A DNA stretch of 64,000 nt from assembly GCA_029255685.2 (NCBI GenBank), contig CM055315.2, forward strand, positions 74,987,681 to 75,051,680, read 5' to 3'. Shown here piece after piece: positions 37,133 through 49,762 of the stretch. Every line of letters begins with the position of its first letter. The stretch's first letter is position 1. The stretch comes from Silene conica (lineage: Eukaryota; Streptophyta; Magnoliopsida; Caryophyllales; Caryophyllaceae). Under the pieces are notes generated by a model that was not told the DNA's origin, made no database searches, and saw nothing but the letters and a program-made list of their open reading frames with translations. The position numbers and the translations under genes were made by a program.

Positions 37133-38233
37133 CTAGTTTTACGCCCGTGCAAAAAATGCACGGGTTTAATTTTATTAAACTGAAAAAAATCAATAAAAAT
37201 GTGAATAAATATAATAAAAATATGGTTTTAGTATTGCAGTTATATTGATGATCTAAAAAGTAAAGAGAATTTTTACGTTTAACTTAGATGTAAATACAAC
37301 AACGCATCTGCTTTACATTATAAAAGTATACAAATTATTATTTAGGACAACGATATCGGTCCAAGTTTAAGAAGTATGAAATATACATATGTAGGATGAA
37401 TTAGTAAAAAAAAAAAACAATATGTATGTCTAAAATAAAATATTTGTCTTATAACTCATGGGAGTGATACTGGCCCGTTTTAAACGTAAAACGAATAGTA
37501 GCCGATAAAAATATGTATAGATTTAAAACTTATACGTACGATTTAAATCCTAAATTCCTACCATCGTAATGAACCCAGCCAAATTATAATTAGTATGACC
37601 CGCTAACTACCTAAAAAAACTCTGACCATATAATATAAACTCTATCTTTTTTATGTACATTTAAGACGGAGTTACATATTTTCGTTGATTTCCAACAGTC
37701 AACAATTTTAATATATTGATTTTCAGTATTTGAATGCTTTAGTTTTCTCTAATTTTTATATTATTATATTTGGTATTCACTTTTTGTTCCTATTTTATAC
37801 TCATTGTCACTCAATTTAATCATTTTAGTTGTTGTATGTTAAATTAATATTAAAAGCTTTTTTAATATTGGAATATACTTCATCAATAAAGTCTAGTCGT
37901 CTCGGGCTTATTGTAGCCATTGTACAATTAAATGATACCATTTTTTGATAAATGTTACCATCATTTTTCTGGGTAAAGAGTGACAAAATAAGAATATAAA
38001 ATTTTGTTATTAAATGCTTATATTTTATTAAAAAGATAGTGATATTTGGTCCGTCTTATTTTTGTTGGTATGAAGCAAGAATTTACGATAAATTAATGAA
38101 AGCTTGAATGGGGTAATTAATTAATTTTGTATCAAAAACATGGCGGGCCCTACTTAAATCTAGTATTTTCTCTTTCTATTTTGCATCAACCAATGAAAAT
38201 CCTCTAAATAAGGTTCCTTTTATAGAAAGGGGA
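37133..38233 (-). mobile_element. Non-autonomous Helitron, 1.1 kb
   Basis: The minus-strand 3' end has hairpin CCCGTGCATTTTTTGCACGGG region followed by CTAG|T at 37133. The 5' end A|TCCCCTTTCTATAAAAGG lies at 38233 and resembles the 5' end of the nested copy. No Rep/helicase frame is present. Confidence 0.62.
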
Positions 38234-38831
38234 TTATAAACCTTAACCGAACAGTTCCATGAAGAATTTAACGATTACTTTCACCAAAACGCTTTGTAGA
38301 AACAATTTGGTTTATCAAACCTTAAAAATTCAATTCGGTTATTACGGTCCGGTTTTTTCTAAACATCCCTAATAAAAGGTAAGTAGATGAGGGACAGCGA
38401 GTAACTTGTAGAAACATTTGCTTCAAAAACATTCGCTTCATAACACGGATTTTCATTTCGAATTACGAAAACGAAGCAGTCGTAAATCACATCTCTGCTA
38501 CTTCTATCCAATTGTTGTACAAAGATGAGGTTAGCAACCTGAACACATTTCTATTGACATTGAAATGGAGATCTCGTGTTGACGAACACAAGGAAGCCAC
38601 GTCGTTGTCTATGACATCGGGTCATGGCAAAATAACCGCTTCATAACAAGCCCAGGTGAGTGGTCGTAACAAAAGCCAAAAACATATAGATCCGACATCA
38701 AAATCATCATACACCTCGTTGAAAAAATGTCACAAAAATAGCAAATCCGATTACTCCATCACATTGAAGTTCTTTTGCCTGACAGTATTCTATAAACTAG
38801 AGAAAAGACAGAAGATTTAACTGAAATCTAA
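38234..38831. other. Intergenic DNA and RPS3A 3' flank
   Basis: No gene is seen. The part near 38832 is presumably the 3' UTR of the ribosomal protein gene. Confidence 0.5.
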
Positions 38832-41137
<2,306 letters not shown>

Positions 41138-41194
41138 GGTTGAAGAGGGTTTAAGGTAGTTTCGGCGATTTGGGGAAAATGGAGAGCGAGAGAG

Positions 41195-41216
41195 AAACCC
41201 TAGTAGGGAATATATA
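41195..41216 (-). promoter_or_regulatory. RPS3A core promoter: TATA box and telo-box
   Basis: Reading on the minus strand, TATATA (41216-41211) lies about 75 bases before the ATG. It is followed by AGGGTTT (telo-box, AAACCCTA on the other strand at 41195-41202) and a pyrimidine-rich CTCTCTCGCTCTCC run that would suit the transcription start. Telo-boxes are typical of plant ribosomal protein promoters. A further AAACCCTAA lies within intron 1. Confidence 0.65.
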
Positions 41217-41399
41217 GTGATTGGTATGTTTGTTTAGGTTTGTTTTAATTGTGGGCTTTTTTATGGGCTAAACTCATATGGGTTGATGGATCATTTCTTT
41301 GGGCTTTGTTGACAGATTCTCATCTGAAACAAACTTGTGACGGGTCAAATATATAAATTTGGGGTAAATAAAGACAACTCGTTTGTTATTCTCTATGCG

Positions 41400-41815
41400 C
41401 TAATTTTTGTCTTATCTATTCAGGCTAAGATTATTGGTAGTTTTGAGACAAGACTTTAGCAAGTCTTAAGACAAGACTCATCCAAAACTACCAATAATCT
41501 ACCAAAATCTTAACAAAGTTTTAAGTTGAGTCTTGGATATTCAGGACTCAACTTAAGACTTTTGGTGAGTCTTGGTCTCACTTTCTATTGAAATTATCCA
41601 ATAAATGGTTGTCACGTGTCATTTCTTTTTGTAAAAAAAAAAAGTAATATGAACAAAGTAAAGTGTGAGATGGGTCTAACGGATAATGTATAAAGTCTGA
41701 AGTGGGTCTAAGGTGAGTCTGAACAATAAAGTAATAATAAAAGTTAGTGGAAAGCTGATTTGGCAGAGTCTTAAGACTTTGGCCGGTCTGACCAATAATG
41801 TTACCCTCACGTGAG
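41400..41815. mobile_element. Possible MITE, inverted ends around ATTATTGGT
   Basis: A left segment with TAAGATTATTGGTAG and GTCTTAAGAC pairs loosely with GTCTTAAGAC and GACCAATAATGTTA at the right. The interior is full of GAGTCTTA/AAGACTC words. The ends and target duplication are uncertain. Confidence 0.35.
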
Positions 41816-42352
41816 TGGTGATACGGGCAATTCAATTATAAGTTTAATGCATTTCAGGGTATTAAACAGTAAAATGAATATCTGGAATGATTATGTATAT
41901 CTTGAGCTTACTATGATAAATATAAGTAAGGTCCTCTTGTTTTCGGCTTAACGAAACTGGTTTGAACTTAACGGAGCTAAGTTTAAGTGAACTTAGCTGA
42001 ATGGAACTGAGCTAAGTTAAATACTCCCTCCATTTTTATCCAAGTAATACATATACTATATTGGGCCATTCGAATCCAAGTAATACATTACTAAAAATGG
42101 ACCGGAAATAAGACCAAACTACCCTTACTACAAACCCATATTTACACAAAAGCCATTGGTCCCCACTACCTTTCCACCTTAAAACCCACCCTAACCCACA
42201 TTACTAACCCAATCTTACCCATTAATCCTACCCATTACCCATAATCTTTCCCTCCAAAATCCAACAACCCAACAACCCAACAACCCAAACCCATCTTCCT
42301 TATTCCAACTACCCACCATTAATATCCCATTCTAGATCCTTCTACCCAATAA

Positions 42353-42830
42353 ACCCTAAAATCCCTCTCAACCGTGTTGCCTCTTCATTTACTCCTTAGC
42401 CCCCTCTCTCTCTCTTCCGTCTCTCTAGACTTTGGGTCTCAAGTTGAGGAAACTCAGTTCAATGTTGTTTTTTGTGATAAACTTTCTGAAGTATGTGATG
42501 TCGGTGGTGATTTAGGGAAAAGTAGTGGTGTGGTTGGGAGATATGATGATCCTGTGGTTGATGATGGTGTTGTTTCAGATGTTAGGGTTATTGGTTCACC
42601 CAGATCTGACCCTGTCAAACCTAAAACTCGTAGGTTTAGTGACTATGTGGCTAAAGTGTTGAAAAGAGATGCTGAGAAAAGGAAGGCTTTTAAGGATGAT
42701 TTTGATGCTGGGTTGTTTGATAGGAGTGGTGAAGATCTGGGTCCTTATCCTGTGACGTTTTCTGAGTTTAAGCGTTTACGATATTTAGAGAGACACATTG
42801 AACGTGAGAAAAAAAAAAAGAAAAATAGGT
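42353..42830 (+). CDS. Open frame of unknown product within mariner element
   Basis: A frame of about 159 codons opens after a TAA at 42350-42352 and has no in-frame ATG; GTG at 42374 is the earliest plausible non-standard start. It ends at a near-consensus splice donor AATAG|GTAAGTTG (exon end 42830), beyond which the unspliced frame stops at once. The peptide is Asp- and Val-rich at first (DDPVVDDGVVSD) then charged and likely helical (FSDYVAKVLKRDAEKRKAFKDDFDAG, with a Lys-rich end). I do not recognise it. It runs towards the transposase on the opposite strand. It may be a captured host exon, an exon of an element accessory gene, or a non-coding frame. An acceptor or second exon could not be placed. 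Confidence 0.4.
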
Positions 42831-43261
42831 AAGTTGTTTAATTTTCTTAGAGTTTTGTTGATTTTATTTGATTTTTGACGAATTATATTATTGCGGAAAT
42901 CTAATTACGAGTATTTCCCTTTTGCATGTTGCTGCTCCTACTACGACGCGTTCCTATTTTTTCTGTTTCTGCTGTTGTTGGTTGGACGTCGGTGAGTCAT
43001 CTTTATAAACAAACCTCTTGCGTTTCTTAGTTACTCATGTTGGGTTTGCATGTTTCTCATCTTCGTGGTTAGTTGCATTTTTTGACGGATATTTCGTATA
43101 CTTTGTGTTTTGGGGTTACATCAATTTAGTTAATGCTGTTGGGGTTGTGTTTTTTGGTTACTGTTGTTGATGTACTGCTGTTGAGTTTTTGTTGTTGAGT
43201 TACTTATCTGATTTCATTTTTGGGTTTGCATGAATTCATTTCTTACTTAATCTGTTGCCTC

Positions 43262-44985
43262 TTCTGTTTACCATTGTCAATCTGAAATAATGTTACCTCT
43301 TCTGTTTACCATTGTGAAAGTGAAATAATGTTGCCTCTTCTAAAATCATTTATAAATCTGAAATAATGTTGCCTCTTTGTTCATCATTGTAAATCTGAAA
43401 TAATGTTGCCTATTCTGTTTACCTTTGTCAATCTGAAATAATGTTGCCTCTTTGTTTACCATTGTGAAACTGAAATCATGTTGCCTCTTCTAAAATCATT
43501 TGTAAATCTGAAATAATGTTGCCTCTTTGTTCATCATTGTAAATCTGAAATAATGTTGCCTATTCTGTTTACCTTTGTCAATCTAAAATAATGTTGCCTC
43601 TTTGTTTACCATTGTGAAACTGAAATCATGTTGCCTCTTCTAAAATCATTTGTCAATCTGAAATAATGTTGCCTCTTTGTTTGTCATTGTAAATCTGAAA
43701 TAATGTTGCCTATTCTGTTTACCTTTGTCAATCTGAAATAATGTTGCCTCTTTGTTTACCATTGTGAAATTGAAATCATGTTGCCTCTTCTTAAATCATT
43801 TGTCAATCTGAAATAATGTTGCCTCTTTGTTTGTCATTGTAAATCTGAAATAATGTTGCCTATTCTGTTTACCTTTGTCAATCTGAAATAATGTTGCCTC
43901 TTTGTTTACCATTGTGAAACTGAAATCATGTTGCCTCTTCTTAAATCATTTGTCAATCTGAAATAATGTTGCCTCTTTGTTTGTCATTGTAAATCTGAAA
44001 TAATGTTGTCTCTTTGTTTATCATTGTAAATCTGAAATAATGTTGCCTATTTTGTTTACCTTTGTCAATCTGAAATCATGTTGCCTCTTTGTTTACCATT
44101 GTGAAACTGAAATCATGTTGCCTCTTCTAAAATCATTTGTCAATCTGAAATAATGTTGCCTCTTTGTTTGTCATTGTAAATCTGAAATAATGTTGCCTCT
44201 TTGTTTATCATTGTAAATCTGAAATAATGTTGCCTATTCTGTTTACCTTTGTCAATCTGAAATAATGTTGCCTATTCTGTTTACCTTTGTCAATCTGAAA
44301 TAATGTTGCCTCTTTGTTTACCATTGTGAAACTGAAATCATGTTGCCTCTTCTTAAATCATTTGTCAATCTGAAATAATGTTGCCTCTTTGTTTGTCATT
44401 GTAAATCTGAAATAATGTTGTCTCTTTGTTTATCATTGTAAATCTGAAATAATGTTGCCTATTCTGTTTACCTTTGTCAATCTGAAATCATGTTGCCTCT
44501 TTGTTTACCATTGTGAAACTGAAATCATGTTGCCTCTTCTAAAATCATTTGTCAATCTGAAATAATGTTGCCTCTTTGTTTGTCATTGTAAATCTGAAAT
44601 AATGTTGCCTCTTTGTTTATCATTGTAAATCTGAAATAATGTTGCCTATTCTGTTTACCTTTGTCAATCTGAAATAATGTTGCCTATTCTGTTTACCTTT
44701 GTCAATCTGAAATCATGTTGCCTCTTTGTTTACCATTGTGAAACTGAAATCATGTTGCCTCTTCTAAAATCATTTGTCAATCTGAAATAATGTTGCCTCT
44801 TTGTTTGTCATTGTAAATCTGAAATAATGTTGCCTCTTTGTTTATCATTGTAAATCTGAAATAATGTTGCCTATTCTGTTTACCTTTGTCAATCTGAAAT
44901 CATGTTGCCTCTTTGTTTATCATTGTGAAACTGAAATCATGTTGCCTCTTCTAGAATCATTTGTAAATCTGAAATAATGCTGCCG
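43262..44985. repeat. Minisatellite of 37-38-bp units with higher-order structure
   Basis: About 46 consecutive monomers each carry CTGAAAT(A/C)ATGTTGCC. Four monomer types follow the core: CTCTTCTAAAATCATTTG, CTCTTTGTTTGTCATTG, CTATTCTGTTTACCTTTG and CTCTTTGTTTACCATTGTG. They recur in a fixed order with a period of about 150 bp early in the array, then in longer 5- and 6-monomer registers. It lies inside the mariner element, just after the open frame's splice donor. Confidence 0.92.
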
Positions 44986-45540
44986 GTATAAGTACATGGA
45001 TAAAGCTCAATGATGAATGCCCTTAATGGTTTGAGAGCAATATCTAGTTGTAGTAGTGGTATACATAGGGGTCTGGCCATGTAGTTTAAATAGTTGTGCC
45101 ACCACATGGTCTACCAATGACTGGGTGTGTGCGCATGTTCAAATCAGTTACATACATGTAAGTCCACATAATGTGAAGTGGTCTCAGTGAAAACAACCTT
45201 TGTTTGTTTGAGAGATGTTCGTTTACTATTTGAACATAGTGTCTACCAGTTTCATTGTGTGTGTGTGTAGGAGGCACTTCTGTTTAGAATAACTCGATGA
45301 TGAGGCCAAATTAGGCCTGAGAGTTAATGTCATTGGATTTGCAAATGTATTCTTGCTTGCTGTATGATATGTTATGATTTGGTTAACAAAGAAATTCAGA
45401 TGAAAATCATGTAACTTAAATAAACCAGTAGCAATACATTCATAATCTGATTACAGGTTAAACATATCTTACGTAGAAATGTTTACACCCTAAACAAATT
45501 GACCCAAAACAAGTTTCTATGCTACTATCTTCCTGCTACA

Positions 45541-46905
45541 TTAGTAACCTAATTCCCCCATTAGATATTCTAAACCTGCTGTTTCACCTAGACCTTGTAA
45601 ATGTTCAATGCATTCCCTAACTAGCACTTCACTTACATCCAAGTTCCTCGGTAATATTCCTAAATGTGCTAGATGACCTTTCTTCATGTGTGGTATGGCA
45701 AAATCGTTGTGACCCTTGGCTTTCATAATCTCAACCATTACTGATTGTAGTGTCAAGAAGATGTTGTTTAATTTTGTTGGGCTGTAATCAATGAATGCTT
45801 GCATCACACTGTTCACAAGCTCGTCCACTGTTTTCGATGCTTTCCTTGATTGTAGTGACTGCAATGCCCTGAAATAGCCTAGGTCATTGCAGTTCAAATC
45901 TGGTGAGTTTGGGGGTTGAAATATCAGCTCTATATTGAACCCATCTGTGTTAGCCACTGCCATAAATTCTGGGTCGTCATTCTTGATTTGTGGTCTAGCA
46001 TTATCTTGTTGAATTAAGATATGTTTACTTACACCTTCTGGCCATTTTGTTTTGATGGCTGGTATAATTTGCTGAATGATGCATTCCTTGGTGACTTGTA
46101 TTGTTATTGATTCAATAGCTTTGGTTTCCAAAGTACCCCTTGGTCTGTTTACGCTTGATCTTGCTGCTGGTACCTCCCTTGTGAAGGGGAACATGCCTAT
46201 TTTACCATCGAATAAAAGTTCTCCATTTTCTGAGTAAATAGGCCTGCTCACTGCGCACATGAACATTACCTTTGTAATGTACCTCTTCGACTGACAACTC
46301 CTGTACGGTAACTCTTCCCCATCAACTACGTAAAACTTATGACCGTCGTATTGGATGAAAAACCATTTTTCGTCCATGTGGATGACATTACTCATCTCTG
46401 CGAACTTGATTTTTGTTGCTGGAATTGCGTTTAGATCCACAAACTCTTGAATAGCCTGCTCCACTTGTAAGTACATTAGCGCATGTTTCAATCGTTTTAC
46501 TTTAGTCGCGTCTTTGAGTTGAGGATGTAATGGGCTTGAGTGGGGCTTGAGTAACCCTTGAGTTACCCACTTGTGAACCATGCCCACTGAGACTCCGGTA
46601 TGCTCTGCAACTCTTTCCATTGTATCGCGCTTTTCCCATTCAAGCGATTTAATGAACTCGAGATCAGGTAGTACACGTTTTTTGTTTGTGTTTCCAATTC
46701 GACCACTACTAACATCTAACCCTTCACAAATATTTATGGGTTTCTTTGCTAATTTCCAGATTCTGTCTATCACTTGTCGGTTTAGACCAAACGTGTCCAC
46801 GACTTCCTTCAACATTCCGCGTGTAAGCTGCCCATTATCCGACTTGCTTAGAAGGAAAACTGCAACTTCCTGTCGTTTCTGCTCCGTCACGCAAGTGTAG
46901 TTCAT
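45541..46905 (-). CDS. Mariner-like transposase (DD39D)
   Basis: An uninterrupted 454-aa frame starts at ATG 46905. The N-terminal half holds helix-turn-helix-like DNA-binding segments (KEVVDTFGLNRQVIDRIW and MERVAEHTGVSVGMVHKW). The catalytic Asp residues are D178 in HMDEKWFF, D301 in QQDNARPQ and D341 in NCNDLGYF. The 39 residues between the second and third match the plant mariner DD39D class, as does the SPDLN...LGYF motif. The enzyme would cut at the element ends and insert into TA. Intact frame, full triad and matched termini suggest a potentially active or recently active element. Confidence 0.93.
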   Translation of the reverse strand: MNYTCVTEQKRQEVAVFLLSKSDNGQLTRGMLKEVVDTFGLNRQVIDRIWKLAKKPINICEGLDVSSGRIGNTNKKRVLPDLEFIKSLEWEKRDTMERVAEHTGVSVGMVHKWVTQGLLKPHSSPLHPQLKDATKVKRLKHALMYLQVEQAIQEFVDLNAIPATKIKFAEMSNVIHMDEKWFFIQYDGHKFYVVDGEELPYRSCQSKRYITKVMFMCAVSRPIYSENGELLFDGKIGMFPFTREVPAARSSVNRPRGTLETKAIESITIQVTKECIIQQIIPAIKTKWPEGVSKHILIQQDNARPQIKNDDPEFMAVANTDGFNIELIFQPPNSPDLNCNDLGYFRALQSLQSRKASKTVDELVNSVMQAFIDYSPTKLNNIFLTLQSVMVEIMKAKGHNDFAIPHMKKGHLAHLGILPRNLDVSEVLVRECIEHLQGLGETAGLEYLMGELGY

Positions 46906-47399
46906 ATGATTTTGGTTTTTTAAAGAGTTGTAATTTCTGTGATTTTTTAGAAGTTTGTTGGGACTGGGAAAAAAATGAAGGAACTGTAATTTTTGGAGTA
47001 TGAAGGACTGTAATTTTTTGGGAGTATGAAGGACTGTAATTATTTTTGGTTTATGTAATTTTACCTAAAACTGTTGGTTTTAAAGGGGCTGGGAAAGGGG
47101 ATCTCAGGTTGGACAGCTACACTGAAATGATGTTTTTAGGAGGGAATTGTGGTGGGAAATGTAGTGGTTAATGGGGTAATTTTGAATAGCTGAAAAAGGG
47201 TGGGAAAGTTTATTTAATTACTTGAATAGTAATTCTGGCCAATATTTAACCAAAGGTCATTAAGAACTAAACAACCTAGAAAAATATCCTAATAAAGCTG
47301 TTTTTGTTGCAACTAGTTGTACCTTTTATTGTTGTTTAATGCTTCCTTATTTCTTGTGCAAATCCCTTGTGTATTACTTGGATATGAATGGAGGGAGTA

Positions 47400-48245
47400 G
47401 TATTGAACCAAAAGTTAGCATGTGAAAAATATGAGTTGAATTGAATTAAATGAAACTAAATAAAATAATGTCGAACATAAATGAGACGAGCTGGAATTGA
47501 GCTAGGAAGAACATGACTTAATTAGGATTAGAATATTTGAGGTTACATACATACAAGGTACTATATAATAACCAAGATACCAAGTTTCAGTTAGAGTAAA
47601 CGGTTATAAAAAACTACTTATCTCTCGAGCAAACATAGGTGTTTCTTGAATAATTTTACAAGATTCCGTACACATGGTGTTGTTCTTTCCGTATGAAAGG
47701 AGTTAAAATGAACTAAACTAAAAAGAATATAGTTGAATTAAGTTGAACATGTTCAACTAAGAGTTAATTTGAATACAATTGAGTTGAAATAAACTAAATG
47801 AAATTAAACTGAAAGTAAGTTAAAAATAGCATGACTATAATAAAGACCCGATAAAGCCATAAATGGCTACATTGTCATGCAACAAGCACACTTTTCCGAC
47901 TTATCTTCAACAAATTTCGTACTGTTATACACGATACCTTATTTCTCCATTAAAAAATTCCATTACTTTAAAAACTTAAAAATCAAAATAAATTTCTTAC
48001 AACTCTTACATATAAATTTTCATAAAAAATCATTAACACGATACAAATAACGTATATCACCCGCTCCATAAAAATAATTCGACTTTTTCAAGAGGTTTTC
48101 TTAAAGGTGATATTTTCGACCGACTTTATATAACCATCTAAAAAGTAAAAACCGCTTAATTTTTCAATTTTAAATCCATTAGTTAGAGGGAAAACCGAAA
48201 AGTAGTGGAAAACGCACCGTTTAAACCCCAACATGAAACCCCGAA
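47400..48245. other. Intergenic DNA, AACTAAATTGAA-type low complexity
   Basis: AT-rich with many GAATTGAA/AACTAAA words, matching the flank left of the mariner element (41940-42020). No gene is seen. The PUS7 leader lies at its right end. Confidence 0.55.
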
Positions 48246-48326
48246 ATGCTGCATAAACGAACACTAACTTTTCTACGCACCAAAATCGTTAAACCCTATT
48301 TCCCCAAATCAACAATTACAACAACT

Positions 48327-49714
48327 ATGGATCCCTCAATTGACGATAATCTTTCAATTAATTCAAAAACTGTCGAAGAATCCGACGTCGGAATCCTCTG
48401 TTACATCTCTAATCTCCCTGGGTTTCGCGGCATTCTCAAACAACGGTTTTTTCCGCGTCAATTTTGATGTTAATTTGATTAATTTTGTCATTATGCTTAT
48501 TAATGCGATTAAATATGTTTTTTTGTTTTTGTTCTTGGGTGATTGTGTAGATACTCTGATTTTATTGTCAATGAAGTTGATTTGGAGGGGAATGTTGTGC
48601 GGTTAACTTCACTTAGCGTTCCTGCTGAGGTAAATTTAGGTATTGATTTACGAGTTATGATATTGTATGTTTTGTGAGTTTGGGTTTGATTGTGGAGTGT
48701 TTGCGTGTTGTTGTTTGTTGATGTTTTAAGTTGGAGGAGAAGAAGGAAGAGAAGGTGGTTGAGGTGTTGGATAAAGAATATACGTCCGAAATTGAGGATT
48801 TCAGGTCGTTGGTAGGTGCAGATGCTGATCGTTTGAAGGAGTATATTGAGCAGATTAGTTCTGGCAATGTAGGGGATATTGATCCACTTGTGCTTTCTCC
48901 AAGCTCGGATAAATCACACCGCACGGTAGTATTGCAGAGCTAATTTATTCGCAAATTTTGTTTTGTTTTGGTTGTATATATGGATATTATAAGGTCAAAG
49001 CTTGTATATATACTTTGGTTAAGTTTTTGGACTTAGGATTGTTATTTGTTTAATGGGTAAATTGTTTGGTTTTGTACTTGCGTGCATCCCTTCCTCACAG
49101 CTCTGTTTGTGTTTAATATTACATTATTTAAGATGATGATGGAAACTCATGTAGCTACATGAATAGTGAGTGATATGTCCACACTAGTTGGAGTTTTGAG
49201 GCTTGTGTGGTAGGAGAGATTTGGAGGGAAAAAGGAAGGGAAGGGGGAGGGAGCGATATAAATTCCGTTGATAGTTTGCAAATAGGGCCGTAGCAAAATA
49301 GAGGGGGGGGGGGAAGTGGAGGGCACAAGGATCCATTTCCCCTCCTATCAAACAAATCAAATCCCTACCTCATATGAAGATTCGAAGGGCTTGCTTAGAT
49401 TGAGGGTAGAGGTGTAATGAATAGGGCAGTGATATGTAAGGTGCATTTTCCATGTTTGATATGAGAGTAATTATTCTCCTCCCGAAGCTATTACCCTCAT
49501 GAAAGGGTAATATACCCACTCTCCAGTCTCCCCCGTGGGTAATGATCAAGGGAGTAAAAAATCTCCTCAATAATCATTACTCATATATGTCAAACCTATC
49601 TTCGTGGAACTCATTACCCAAGTAATTAACTTCCCTAGTAATTATCACCCAATTAATATTTACCCCTGATTATTCCATTGATTCCAGGCAAGCCCTAAGA
49701 AGGGAAAATCCCCT

Positions 49715-49762
<48 letters not shown>

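Larger units (their letters stand above)
42024..47397. mobile_element. Complete mariner-like element (plant MLE), 5374 bp
   Basis: Inverted termini begin CTCCCTCCATT and continue to TATCCAAGTAATACA (28 bp with two mismatches by eye), flanked on both sides by the TA target dinucleotide (42022-42023, 47398-47399). Inside are an intact minus-strand DD39D transposase, a plus-strand open frame with a splice donor, and a 1.7-kb minisatellite. A second TCCAAGTAATACATTAC lies subterminally at about 42074. The flanks on both sides are of the same (T)GAACTGAA/TTAA low-complexity type, consistent with one insertion site. The terminal sequence is of the kind shared by Stowaway MITEs, so this element could mobilise some of those in the genome. 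Confidence 0.9.

Noticed and set aside
43262..44985. Regularly repeated units resembling a CRISPR array
   Set aside because: The units are contiguous 37-38-bp monomers with no unique spacers, in a plant nuclear transposon; it is a minisatellite.
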